A stretch of DNA of 64,000 nucleotides from Muraenolepis orangiensis (Eukaryota > Chordata > Actinopteri > Gadiformes > Muraenolepididae), in the NCBI GenBank assembly GCA_027704905.1, contig CM051013.1:14307754-14371753 (forward strand). The letters are read 5' to 3'. Shown here in pieces: positions 47,178-58,691 of the stretch. The number at the start of each line of letters is the position of its first letter. Position 1 is the stretch's first letter. A program made the position numbers and the translations under genes. Under the pieces are notes generated by a model that worked only from the letters and a program-made list of their open reading frames with translations, was not told the origin of the DNA and did not search any database.

Positions 47178-47700
47178 CAGAAAGACCTCTGCATAAGAAC
47201 TGCAGAAGAATACTCTTTATCTAATATCTAATTACATTTAAAAATAGACTATATATATAATAATTAAGAACAAATGAACCACGGTCTTAAGTGTTGAAAT
47301 GTAACAATAGTTCTAACCTGAAACGAGGTTCTAAACAGAGAATATTGAACAGAAAGCTTTCAGCTTTTACAGTAAGTTACAGCTAGAGAATGTTTTTAAT
47401 ATATGCAGCCTGGAAATAAAGGTACTCTTTAACTGACTGTAGAAGGACCATCGTTTTATTATAGCCTCACCTATTAAAATATATCTATAAATAAATAATA
47501 ATAATTATATATATCTATATATATATACAGTATATATATATATACAGTATATATAAAGTGTCTTATTATAGTTATATAATAACTTACTTAATTATATTTA
47601 ATTCATTTATTAAAAACCAACGGACAGTAATAACGATAACACAACATCCTTACTATTCAACTATGAAAATTATACAATACAAAACGCCTTCGATTAGCCT
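46418..47700. other. Intergenic, AT-rich, no gene seen
   Basis: Contains TA-rich tracts near 47143-47175 and 47505-47555. No ORF with coding character. Confidence 0.5.
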
Positions 47701-47709
47701 ACGGTGTTT

Positions 47710-47741
<32 letters not shown>

Positions 47742-47939
47742 CTCTATGTGTGTGTCTAGACCGGACCAAACTGTGCTCTGCGGTCCTTTGTCCACCATAC
47801 TGTACATTCGGCATTGGCTGAAGCTGGGGGGAGCACGGACACATCTGATTGGATGTGATGGTGGAGATGACCTTTAAACCCTGGCCCTTTAACACAGCAG
47901 GGGACTCCGTCTGGGACTTTGAGCCAAAGCTGGCGTGTC

Positions 47940-48000
47940 AGCTGTGTGTGCGTGTGCGTGGGTGTGTTTGTGTTTGTGTGTATTTGTGTTTGTGTGTATT

Positions 48001-48034
<34 letters not shown>

Positions 48035-48052
48035 TGTGTGTGTGTGTGCACA
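47940..48052. repeat. Degenerate (GT)n
   Basis: GT with GTTTGTGTATT interruptions. Confidence 0.9.
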
Positions 48053-48122
48053 TACTGTCAGGGTGGGAGGGAGGTGGATTGGGGAGGAGGTGGAAACGTA
48101 TAGATGCTCTAATTGACTGTAT

Positions 48123-48187
48123 GTGTCCACGTATGGTCATGTTGCCATGACAGCTGCTGTCATGGCAACATGACCATACGTGGACAC
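48123..48187. repeat. 65-bp near-perfect palindrome
   Basis: 32-nt arms (48123-48154, 48156-48187) pair without mismatch around a single T. The arm starts GTGTCCACGTATGGTCATG. Confidence 0.95.
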
Positions 48188-48486
48188 CCATTGGTCTCCA
48201 GGGAGGCCAAAGTACACAATGTACCGTACATATTGTATGGGTGTTTAATTGACTATTATTATATTATATTATATTATATTATATATTAAACTTCTCTTTT
48301 CCAATGCTTATATTGGTATACTGCTTTAGCTCGGAAGCATTATTAGATAACTAAAATCAGAAAAGAAACTAAAATCATATTTGCTGACAAGACTCCTCTT
48401 AGGAAATCAAACACTGATGCCCACTTTTAGATTTGTTTATATACATGTAGAGTATATATGTTTACTTGTATTTATGTATTTATGTA

Positions 48487-48488
<2 letters not shown>

Positions 48489-48580
<92 letters not shown>
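48489..48580. repeat. (GT)n microsatellite
   Basis: About 46 GT units. Confidence 0.97.
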
Positions 48581-48582
<2 letters not shown>

Positions 48583-48969
48583 CCCAACCACACACAAACG
48601 CCTGGCGGCTAGTCTGACAAAGACAAAGGAATATGAATGAATCTCATGTCAAGCTGTATTAGTACCGACCTGTGTGTGTGTATTTCCATGGGACACAATG
48701 AGCGTGTGCCCGTGCATTCTGTACATCACAACATACATAATACAGTACATCTCTTTCACAAGCCTAAAGTCAAGAGAGTCACTTAAAATGACTTCATCAT
48801 TCGCTTCTATCCAATTTGCCATTTGCAACAAGTACAATAGAACGCTTACTCTCCTTTCCCTCCCGCAGGATTCATTTTCGAAAACACTATACTATTAAAA
48901 AATACTGTACACAATAAAAAAAAATACAAATAAATATAACAATAAAGTGACTATATGTGTTGAATTGTG

Positions 48970-49095
48970 TGAAAAAAGCATTTAAAAAGCATTTTAAAGT
49001 GCCAGTAGTGCAGCAGCATCATGAGTGTACAGCAACATACAGTGCAGAACAGTGCAGCAGCTGTTATGAGTCCAGAAAGTCCAGCAAATGTATGA
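48970..49095 (-). repeat. Dispersed repeat, copy 2 (family shared with 21131-21250)
   Basis: Reverse complement shares TTTGCTGGACTTTCTGGACT and the GCTGCTGCACT motifs. Confidence 0.75.
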
Positions 49096-49098
49096 TAG

Positions 49099-49464
49099 TG
49101 TTATGTAATATGGATGAGAATGTTATGATAGTGGCAGCACTCCTTTATTATGGAGATGGCCTCCTTCCAACCTCTATCTAGCTTTACGATTGTGTGGAGT
49201 ATGTTGTGTTAGACAAACTCGTAAAGGAATAAATATGAGGAGACGGTAAGGCAATGTGCCAGAGCAGACTAGAAGACACTTATACATTGTGGCATGCAAA
49301 CACCTTGCCACACACCACCCAAGTGGCTTCTCTCTGACACAAAGGAAACAAGTGAGTGTTGAAAACCGGTTTAAAACATAAGGCAAAAACAGTGCCAACC
49401 GAAAGGGTGCAGGTGTTCCATGCGAAACCCTGAGTTTGTGTGTGTGTGTGTGTGCGTGTGTGCG

Positions 49465-49496
<32 letters not shown>

Positions 49497-50860
49497 ATGG
49501 CTGGTCTAACCTGCGGGCCTAGATTGCCTCTCAAGCCCCACAGGTGTGCAGCCTCACCCAGCAATTCTGGGGCCAGGAGATGATGCTTAAACCAGCCATC
49601 AACCCCAGGCCCCTCCCCTCATACATACGGTCTCACTTATTCTCACTATCGCACATTCAGGTTCCTCTTTTCAGGTTATTTTTCCTCTGTTCTCTCATCC
49701 TCTACCTCCACCTTGCAGTCAGGGGTTCCGTTACCCCATCACTACCACGTGTGTGTTGCACTCCGCCCTACAATAGCCAATAACAACCACCACAGACCCG
49801 CCCTGCCTCAGCTGCGGCTGACTGTAAACATGAGTACTGCCCGGTCCCGAGAACAAACAGCAGGTTGCCTCGCTGGGCCAATAGGAGCTGCCCCTATCCA
49901 AGGACGAGAGGGTGTATACTCACTATATAGTGCACTTTATAGTGAGGTCGCTATTTTCTAATGTCTGAATGTATCTGTCAGAATTATTATACCCTATATA
50001 TAGTGCAAACATCTATACAAAAAACACTGGCGCAGTTGCCTTCCCGGCCCACAATGTGGGTGGGCCTTTTGTATGATAGCCTTTGGTTTCACTAGAAGTG
50101 GCTAGCCACCTGTCAATCAGACTGACACTGCGTGTGTGCGCAGAGAGATACATGTCGGCTGCATTGCCTGTGGACCTAAGCTAGGCTAGGCAAGTTGTGT
50201 GTGTGTGTGTGGCAAAATGGAGCTACTTAAACACGCTACAAAGCGTAAGGGTGGTGCTGAAAAGTAAAGGGAGAAGAAAATGAAGTCGCTTGAGGCAGAT
50301 GCTGCAAAATGCTTCAAAATGACATCATTTTCGTTTGGGCATCGTGCTCTTTCCACCACTATAGCTAAATAAATACTTCCACAAGACCCAGAAAAACCTT
50401 GTATTATTACATATCCATAAAAATATCGCTGTTTCGTTGTGTAAAGTGAAAGAACTTGCCAGGGTTTTGAAATGGCAAATTGTTGCCCTCTAGTGGTTGA
50501 CTTTGGGTACTGGCAGTATAATTGCATTCCAAGTGTCTAGCCTGGCAAAATTGGTGGGTCCAAATTGTATTGCATCAATGATCTGTAAACATCTGTTAAA
50601 ATCACAAATGCATATAGCCACTGGGCTTGTATGTTATAATAATTTTGTTGTAGGCTAATCGGTAAAATAATCAGTTAAACTTTGAGGCCGTAAAATAAAG
50701 TACATGGAAGGTAAATGTGTTTGACCTGAGCCCTAACTGAGAGGAATCTGGCAACATGTGATGGAATGGACATTTGTCATATTTTCTCTTGATTAATTAT
50801 TCCCTGCTAGACTTCAACCCACTACTAGACCACTCCCCTACATACTCACTACTAGACTAG
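49099..50860. other. Intergenic, no gene seen
   Basis: A GT tract at about 49437-49496 and the ORFs at 49544-49961 lack coding features. A CTATATAGTGCACTTTATAG inverted motif lies near 49921-49940. Confidence 0.4.
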
Positions 50861-50865
50861 ACTAG

Positions 50866-50869
<4 letters not shown>

Positions 50870-50950
<81 letters not shown>
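50870..50950. repeat. (CA)n microsatellite
   Basis: About 40 CA units. Confidence 0.97.
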
Positions 50951-50951
<1 letters not shown>

Positions 50952-51259
50952 CACCAGGCAACTGACCTCTGCATGTATGGGAGTCCATGGCCCCTAGTCC
51001 TCCTCCCCCCCATACTCCTCTCTCTGTCTCCCCTTTCTCTCTCACCCTTTCCCTTTCTTTTGTTTGGCCCCTAGATGAAAATGTCACTAAAGATTTTTTA
51101 CGTGGTCGCACAAGAAGAAGAAAACCCTGACCCTCGGCGATATTCAAATACAGGTCTTCAGAACTGCTAACCTGCAGCTCTCACAACTACACCAACGACA
51201 CGCTGGCTTAGACATGCTCTGACTTTATCTTACTTATATTACAATTCACATGACATAGT

Positions 51260-51500
51260 TTGACAAAAAGTTGTTGGGTTTCCAAGGAGAGCGTTATTAG
51301 CGGGACTTGAACGGACATCTCCAAAGCTGTTGACCAATTGATCTGTCAACAGCAACGCAGAGACAAGTGGTCTGATTTGTTCGAAGGTATTCATTTACAT
51401 TCAAATTAACAGGACATTGTTATGTTTCTAAAATCACATTTCCATGGAGAAAGCACTCCACAAATTGGACCCATGGCTCCAAAGCAGATAACCAACATCT
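51260..51500. repeat. Duplicated block A of the tRNA-like field
   Basis: TCCAAGGAGAGCGTTATTAG…GGACTTGAAC…AACAGGACATTGTTATGTTT…ATCACATTTCCATGGAGAA matches 52400-52620 at about 1135 bases offset with scattered changes. Confidence 0.85.
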
Positions 51501-51540
51501 CTCTGGAAGGCACCATAGAGGTCAATTATGAACTCAGATT

Positions 51541-51640
51541 TACATTTACATTTAGGGCATTTGGCAGACGCTTTTATCCAAAGCGACTTACAAGGTGTAC
51601 ATTTGTTGAAGCAGACAATAGCATAACGCTGAGGTACGCA
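51541..51640 (+). repeat. Interspersed repeat with TTTTATCCAAAGCGACTTAC
   Basis: Third clear copy of the motif seen at 21.7 and 27.7 kb. Confidence 0.8.
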
Positions 51641-52399
51641 AACATAAAAATAGAGCAGTTCACAAGCATTCATATTAACAAGATGAATAACACAATTTCG
51701 TACTGCCAGGTCACCTGCTTAAGTAGCTGTGATAAGAGCGTGTTAACAACATTAAGGATATACACTTGCTAGAATATACAACATGCTAAGAGCTATTAAT
51801 GTCAGGACTTAAGCAAGTTAGGGGTTCACAAAGGAGAAGGAGGGTTCATGGAGAGTCCAGGTGAGGTCATAGCAGCCGTCTCTGTGGTACAATGGAGTGA
51901 TCGCCACTACTCAGCGCTGGAGACCTGGGTTCAAGCTCTGCTGAATGGTCTCTCCTTGGGCACCTCATGTAATCTTGAAATTTTGGTAATGTAATCTTGA
52001 AGTTTTGAAAACGGAGTGTTTAAGTGTTGGCGCCATGGTGGTGCAGTGGAGGGCGCCATCGCTCTCTTCTCTGCTCTGGAGACCCCTGTTCAACTCCTGG
52101 TGTGTGTGGCTTTGTTGTGCCTGGGCATGGGTGTAGCTTCCCTGTTGTGTGGGGGTGTGGACTGATGAATAAATGGGTCTCTGGTGTTCTATGACTGTTT
52201 TTTTGTTTTTTTTAAGAAAATCCTAACCAAAATATGCACATACAGTATACTATGTTTCTCACCTAACCTCCATACAACACATAGTCTTACTTACCACATT
52301 ATCACACTTTCCACATTAGCATAGTTCAAACACACCATATGATCATTCACAATACAAACCTCAACTATGACTTTATGACATTACAATCCAGGTAACATA

Positions 52400-52625
52400 G
52401 TATCCAACAAGCTGCTCTATTTCCAAGGAGAGTGATATTAGTGGGACTTGAACCGCCATCACCAAAGTTGTTGCTCAATTGATCTGTCAACAGCACCACA
52501 GAGGCAAGCGCTGTGGTCAGAGGTATTCATTGATATTCAAATGAACAGGACATTTTTATGTTTCTAAAATCACATTTCCATGAAGAACGCAATCCGACAA
52601 ATTGAACCCATGGTTCAGAGATCCA
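52400..52625. repeat. Duplicated block B of the tRNA-like field
   Basis: Counterpart of 51260-51500. Confidence 0.85.
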
Positions 52626-54282
52626 GAAATCAAATTCAGAATACCGACCTCAGCGGGAATCAAACACACGTCTCCAGAACAGCTAACTAGCAGCTCTTAC
52701 AACGGCGCCAACGAGACCTTATGGTCAGAGTTCATGACAAATTACAATTGACAGTTTCCAAAATGTTCTTTGGTTTCCAAGGAGAACGTTATCTTAGCAT
52801 TCCATTGTACTGGTTGCATAAAACATTTTGAATCTTGAATCATGGAAGTAATTGAAATTGTAAGAAGGTGAATTATAATCTCAGACCAGCAGATAGCAGG
52901 TATCTCTTTGGTACAGTGGAGTGATCTGAGTTGCTCGGTGCTGGAGACCCGGGTTCAAGTTCTGCTGAATGGTTTCTCCTTGGTAAGATACATTTTAGCA
53001 ACATGTGAATTGTAATGTAAATGATTAACTCTGAGTGGATCATTATAATTACTATGGTGGAGCGCTGCAACACTTTCTGCTCTGCAGACCCCCGTTCATG
53101 TCGTTGTGGACTGATGAATGTATGACTAGTTATTTTTTTAAATGACAATTGTCAAGATTAACACATTCTCATACTTAACAAAAAAATTGTCATACTTACC
53201 TTACACATCATCATTCACAATACCAACCTCAGTGGGAATCAAACACAGGTCTCCAGAACTGCTAACCTGCAGCTCCCAGAACTGCACCACCAGGAGGGGC
53301 GTGTTATCAGCAGGACTTGAACTAACGTCTCCAAAGCCGTTAACCAACATATCTGTCTTTACCAACACAACTCCTATGATTTGGTTGGTGTAATTAATTG
53401 ATATTACAATCCATCCCCTCACCTGTCCGAGACACTTTAAATTTGCGGTACTAGCACACTTAAAAAAAACCTTCAAAAAAGGCTTTCTTGAATGTTTTAA
53501 GTGATGATTTAGTATCACTGGCGCCCCACCCCTCGGTATGTGGTGGTCGTGGCCTCGAGGAGCGGGGGGGGGGGGGGTCTAGCATGAAATATTCTTTTTA
53601 GCATGAAAGGTGGCCACCCTACTGATGGTGGTCCGTTGGTTCAACGTGAACAAAGCCCTTAGCCACGACCACTGCTAAAGTTGCGTTGCGTGGTTTCAGC
53701 ACAGCTCCCAAGCTCTTTTGTGTGTCTTTTTGCTTTGCCAAAAAGAACATTGCAACCTATAAAACCTTTTGTGTTTTATTTAACAAGAGAATCATGACAC
53801 ATGACACGATTTTAAGGTGTTTGAAGCGTAAATGCAATTAATGAAGTAAAAGGCTGATGAAAATGAGACTTATCAACAAGCCCTACAGGAAGTGATGCAA
53901 TTAGCAGGTGACCTCGCAGTCTAGGACACTTGGGAGCAAGCTACAAACCTGGGGTCTGTTTTACATGAAAGAGGGCCTCAAGGATACAAGATTATCTATG
54001 TGGTGGCTAGCCGTACAGAAAGTAGGGCTACTACTACAATTATAAATACATTGTTATACAAAATGTTTATAGGTCACCTAGGGGGGGGGGGGGGGGTCAA
54101 AGGCACTTGGGAGTGAGCTGGAGACCTAGGGTCTTGTTTATACGAAAGAGGGCCTGAAGGACATATACAATTATCAAATTGAGGGATCTAGCCCTCTAGT
54201 CCATAAAGGCTTTTAATAAACATTTTTAAATCCTTTTAGATCAATTCCAAAATGTGTTAACATTGAGCTTCCACTATGACAG

Positions 54283-54403
<121 letters not shown>

Positions 54404-54416
54404 CCCCCCCCAGGGC

Positions 54417-54619
54417 TCAGTACTGCGTCTGCCTCAGCAGGGTCATGAGGTGTCGGACACGCTCGGCGCGACAGCTGGCCGTCTGGTGGATGGGCAGCTC
54501 GAAGAAGGAGAAGGTGAAGCTGCGCGTGAAGCTGAGGCTGGTGATTGGACGCAGCGGAGGGAGGCGGGGCAAGCGGGGCACCGGCCTCCGCTTGGCCTTC
54601 AACTCCCTGGACCCCCGGC
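54417..54619 (-). CDS. Proline-rich gene, last exon
   Basis: 203 nt from the GTAG acceptor to TGA. Encodes the conserved-looking C-terminus PITSLSFTRSFTFSFFELPI and RAERVRHLMTLLRQTQY. A (GA)n/(GACA)n microsatellite lies on each side. Confidence 0.6.
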
Positions 54620-54653
54620 CTACAGAGACAGAGAAACAGATGGAAAGAGAGAC

Positions 54654-54722
<69 letters not shown>

Positions 54723-55424
54723 CAGAGAGAGACAGAGACAGAGACAGAGAGACAGAGAGAGAGCACAATAAAGAAATTGTTTGTATCTATTTACTCCAGG
54801 AATACTATTTAATTTCTTAATTATTAAATTGATATAGCCTACCAAGAGAATACAAGGGGACAAACAAACTAATCTCTTTAGATTACTTTATTTAGTTATT
54901 TAGTAACACATACTAAATACTAGCAAATAATATGGGAATTATTAAAGAGCACAAAAAAAGGAATCAGGAGAACTGTGTTATTAGTCATTATTATAATTTG
55001 TGGATACTAGTATAACTATGGGATAATGACTCAGCGAAGCTGCTATCCTACCCGGGCTCTCCATCGGGGCTGAGACGTGGTGCACCGTGGAAGGGGAGCA
55101 GGGATTCAAACTGCCAACCTCCCTGCCTGCCAGGCGCCTCCCGTGGCGCGAGGTTGGTGCCACGGGCTGAGGAAGAGGAGGAGGAGGAGCAGGCAGGTGC
55201 GGGTGAGGCGGAGGGTAGGCCGGAGTTGGAGTTGGAGGAGGAGGAGGTGGCGGAGGTGGTGGAGGGATGGAGGTGAAGGAGGATTCGGAGAGGGAGAGCC
55301 CTCCCCAGGGGGTGATGGTGGCGTCAGCGTGGAGGAAGGCGTGCGAGGGGGGTTCGGAGGGAGTGGAGGCGGAGGCGGGCTGGGGCGGCCGGCCCAGCTT
55401 CCTCAGCCTGGCCTGGGGGAGGCG
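54417..55424 (-). CDS. Unrecognised proline-rich protein, last two exons
   Basis: Two minus-strand exons, 55052-55424 and 54417-54619, join in phase (1 + 2). The first runs RLPQARLRKLGRPPQP, SSFTSI followed by a Pro run, VHHVSAPMESPG. The second, after a CTCTGTAG acceptor, gives RGSRELKAKRRPVPRLPRL, SLSFTRSFTFSFFELPIHQ, RAERVRHLMTLLRQTQY and TGA. The C-terminal 50 residues read like a conserved domain (aromatic SFTFSFFEL, basic RAERVRHL), with G/C-ending codons. I do not recognise the family. The 5' exons would have to lie between 55.4 and 57.9 kb, because wdr6 begins there on the same strand; I did not find them. The gene could also be truncated. Confidence 0.55.
54641..54763. repeat. (GACA)n/(GA)n repeat
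   Basis: GAGACAGAGACA units around a pure GA core; on the minus strand it lies in the intron just before the last exon of the proline-rich gene. Confidence 0.95.
55052..55424 (-). CDS. Proline-rich gene, penultimate exon
   Basis: Acceptor CTCCCCAG, donor GGTAGGA, 373 nt, phase 0 to 1. It encodes a Pro-rich segment with TPWGGLSLSESSFTSI before an interrupted Pro run. The GC-rich plus-strand ORF over it is a shadow. Confidence 0.5.
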
Positions 55425-55649
55425 CTGGGGAGGAGAGGAGGAGGAGGAGCTTGATGCCTTGGCTGATTGGTTAACAACACAGAGGATGGATAAAATAGAG
55501 ATTGGTTAACATTGATTGAACACTTGAAAAAACACACCAAAACACTCCGTAACACCACGTAAACATTCTAACACCAAAACATCCTAAATGCATTCTAAAG
55601 GGCACTAAAGTGTGCATACCTCCACCACACTAAAGAGTCCCCTAAATCC

Positions 55650-55805
55650 AAGTTCGGATCATGGATCTGCATAAAAACCGAATCAACTGTTCCTTGGCAC
55701 ATAAGTCATCTAACCACAAAGCTTAGTCCGTACACATGCCGTACATCACTTTTGGAGTTATCTTGCTAACAGACCGACAAACGGGGGTGAAAACATAACT
55801 TCCTT
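55650..55805 (-). repeat. Dispersed repeat (family shared with 41195-41345)
   Basis: Reverse complement matches the 41.2-kb copy over about 150 bases. Confidence 0.8.
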
Positions 55806-56399
55806 TCTTAAAAAAACCCAAAACATTCTAACAACACAAAGAGGTTCTGTCAACATCCAAACAATCGACCATTCCAACTACATAATAGGCCAACACACAT
55901 CACATTGTAACTCTGTAGGAGGGCAATTACCTTCATTTTCTATCAAACATAATAATCACATCATCAATAGTGGCCTGTTCTAACATTAACATTTGCCATT
56001 AGAAAATCACAAGAAAAATGGTGAGATTACCTCTTATTTTATTTTTAGAAGACCCAATCAGAGGTAAGCGTTCCTGAGACATAATCAGTCCTGGTGGTTG
56101 TCATGACATCAAGAGAGTAGTCAAAGTCTCGAAGGCCAGTCCTCCGCCGATGTGCATCAGTGGTCCTAAACAGCACAATACTCACATGCTCTCGTCGCCT
56201 CATATTCGGCCATTAACCCCATCCTCACTTCCCTTTCCTGTACTCCACCTCACCCGTCTGCACCGTGACTTCTAGTTCAGTCTTGGTTTCACCCTTGGTT
56301 GGACCCTTCTTTTCACTTTCAGTGAAGCATTTATTATTCCCTCTTGCTTCCTTTAATTCAGTAAGTTTTTTATTTTCTTCGCCGGTGCAGTAGAAGTCT

Positions 56400-56468
56400 G
56401 TAGTATCTCTCTCTCTCTCTCTCCTCTCCCTCTCCCTCTCCCTCTCTCTCTCCTCTCTCGCTCTCCCT

Positions 56469-56500
<32 letters not shown>
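56400..56500. repeat. CT-rich repeat
   Basis: CT, CCCT and CCTC units. Confidence 0.9.
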
Positions 56501-56875
56501 GCGCATGGGGTCTCCCCTATCACTTTCCACATAGTATCCCCTATCACACATGCATTCACGCTCCCTCTCCTTATCTGGACTGTTAAACGTTCTGCTTTTT
56601 ATATACACGTGTACCAAGAGGATAAGATCTTTCTTTCTCTCTCTCTCTCTCTCTCTCTTTTACTGTAACCTTCTCTGTCCGGTTTGTTGGTTTGTTACAC
56701 TCCTCCTTCTTTGGCCTCCCTTCATATTCATTTATTCTTCTATTTCACTCTCTCTCTTCTTTCCATCTCTGTGATGAGGAGATTACAGAACAAAAGGCAA
56801 TATGATATCAGGGTGAAATATTGATGAAAAGCAGTGGGCCCCTCTGTACCTGCCTGGCATGGGACACTGGGACGT

Positions 56876-57021
<146 letters not shown>

Positions 57022-57410
57022 TGACATTCATCACCTTCTGCTTCAATGCACAACAACGGATCTACCTGCTGTCAAACACACTCACATGCATGACCCACCT
57101 GCTGAGCCAAACACGCGCTCTTCTCACGCACACATGCTTGCTTCTCAGTCCCCCTCATTCTATCCCAATCAGATCTCAAGAGGACACATGGGCACGCACG
57201 CATATGCAAATGATTATGCACGGCTGCCAATAGAAAACAAAACCTACGCTTGAGTTCGACTAGCATTTCACCTGATGCTGTCCATGTTGTTAGCGTGGCA
57301 TTAGCATTCCCCTATTCACAAAAGCAGCAGCACAACACAGCGAGCGCCACGTCAAATTCTAGAAAGATAGAGAGATCTTTGCCCTCCTGAACCATCCCTG
57401 GAAGGAGGGA

Positions 57411-57590
57411 TCCCCTTCCACTCTGGGTTCCTTCTCAAGATTTCTTCCTCCATTATTAAGGTATTTTTTTCTGGCCCTTAGGGGGGCCCTTAGGGTTAGG
57501 GGGGTGTTGTAAACATGTGGTCTGTGAAGCCCTTTGAGACTGTAACTGTGAGTAAGGGCTAATCAAATCAAATTGACTTGACTTGATCTT
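57411..57590 (+). repeat. LINE 3'-tail-like repeat
   Basis: GAAGCCCTTTGAGACTGTAA…AAGGGCTAATCAAATCAAAT followed by TTGACTTGACTTGA has the shape of a fish L2/CR1-type LINE 3' end with short terminal repeats. No LINE ORF remains. Confidence 0.5.
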
Positions 57591-57812
57591 TGATCTCGCT
57601 ATCTCTCACTCACACACACACACACATACACAATGCAAGGAATAAATTATACAGTTTACACACACACAATTCTGAGAAGTATACTGGCTTATACGCACCA
57701 AATTGAGTATAAACGACATTCCCTTTATATCAATCAAATGGCGTGCTCTTAATGTGTAGGATCATACACAGGAGGACTATTCTGGATTGAATTGGTTTAA
57801 ATATTTTTCATC

Positions 57813-57888
57813 TTTATTACAAAAAATGATATTAAAACAATAGATTAAAACATGAATCTATTTTGAGATACAATTCACAGGATTTATT
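57813..57888 (-). other. wdr6 candidate poly(A) signals
   Basis: AATAAA on the minus strand at 57883-57888 and 57813-57818, 68 and 138 bases past the wdr6 stop. Confidence 0.5.
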
Positions 57889-57955
57889 TAAAAAAACACA
57901 CACATGTCCCAAGCATTCACGCTCTAGAAATATAGATCTTCTTTCCTACATCTCG

Positions 57956-58691
57956 TCATGACGACGTCACAACGCGTAGAAGCTGTAGGCCTTGACCACA
58001 GACAACCACCCACCCACCCTCCGGCCGTCCTGCCTCCCCTCCATCACAGCCAGCACTCAAGGACACAAGATGATCAATTGCATTACCTCCATCACATCCA
58101 GCGCTTCCCTGGTCGGCCCTCGCCTCCCCCCCGCGGCCCCCGCCTCCCTGCTCCCCAATCCCCCGCTCTCCCCCCCACACAGCCAGGCCGGCAGCGTCCG
58201 CAACGTGTGAGTACAGCGCCCCCGCATGGCGGAGCCCGGTACCGCACACCCTCCAGAGACGCACCCTCTGGTCGGGGGAGGTGGACACGAGTAGGCCTGG
58301 GCAGAGGAGGCTCAGGGCGGTGAGGGGTGCAGAGTGGGCCAGAGAGACCCGGGACTGGGAGAGGAGGGTGAGGAGGAGGAGGGGGGGCTGGGGCTTTTGT
58401 GAAAGTACACTGGTGCCATCTGTCTTCACCTCTGGGTACTGCACCCGAACCACAGACACGGTCAGCTGTCCATCGTCGCCCCCGCTGGCGACGGTTACCA
58501 GGTGACCGCCCTCCGTTCTCTCCTGCCACACAGCCAATGAGTTGACACCGCTCTGGTGGGCGGGAACGGTGAGGCACGGGGCTGGCGGAGCAGAAGTGTC
58601 ACTCAAATTTCCAGCCGATAGTGAGGTAGCTGTGGTTACGTCCCACAATGCAATTTTTCCATCAGTGGCTGCGCTAAGTAGAAGCCTGGAT
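57956..58691 (-). CDS. wdr6: wdr6 exon 5 (stop)
   Basis: CTCACAG acceptor. Encodes SRLLLSAATDGKIALWDVTT, AHQSGVNSLAVW, SPDQRVRLWRV, a Gly-rich insert, and GQGLQLLRVVTSS then TGA. The Gly/Glu-rich stretch near residue 1225 has no obvious human counterpart. Confidence 0.93.

Larger units (their letters stand above)
51131..53370. repeat. Field of about ten tRNA-like modules in both orientations
   Basis: Modules of about 70-78 nt carry an A-box-like TGGTRCAGTGG and a B-box-like GGTTCAAGTYC or TTTGATTCCC. Minus: 51131-51201, 51291-51367, 52433-52508, 52642-52717, 53224-53297, 53302-53370. Plus: 51878-51948, 52029-52101, 52900-52972, 53051-53107 (degenerate). The clearest B boxes are at 51929 (GGGTTCAAGCTCT), 52951 (GGGTTCAAGTTCT), and on the minus strand at about 52445 (GGTTCAAGTCCC). 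The modules differ from each other in the anticodon region and none folds obviously as a functional tRNA. The flanks of 51260-51500 and 52400-52620 are duplicated, so part of the field grew by segmental duplication. Confidence 0.7.

Noticed and set aside
55077..55454. Arg/Gly-rich plus-strand ORF
   Set aside because: Complement of the proline-rich exon on the minus strand.
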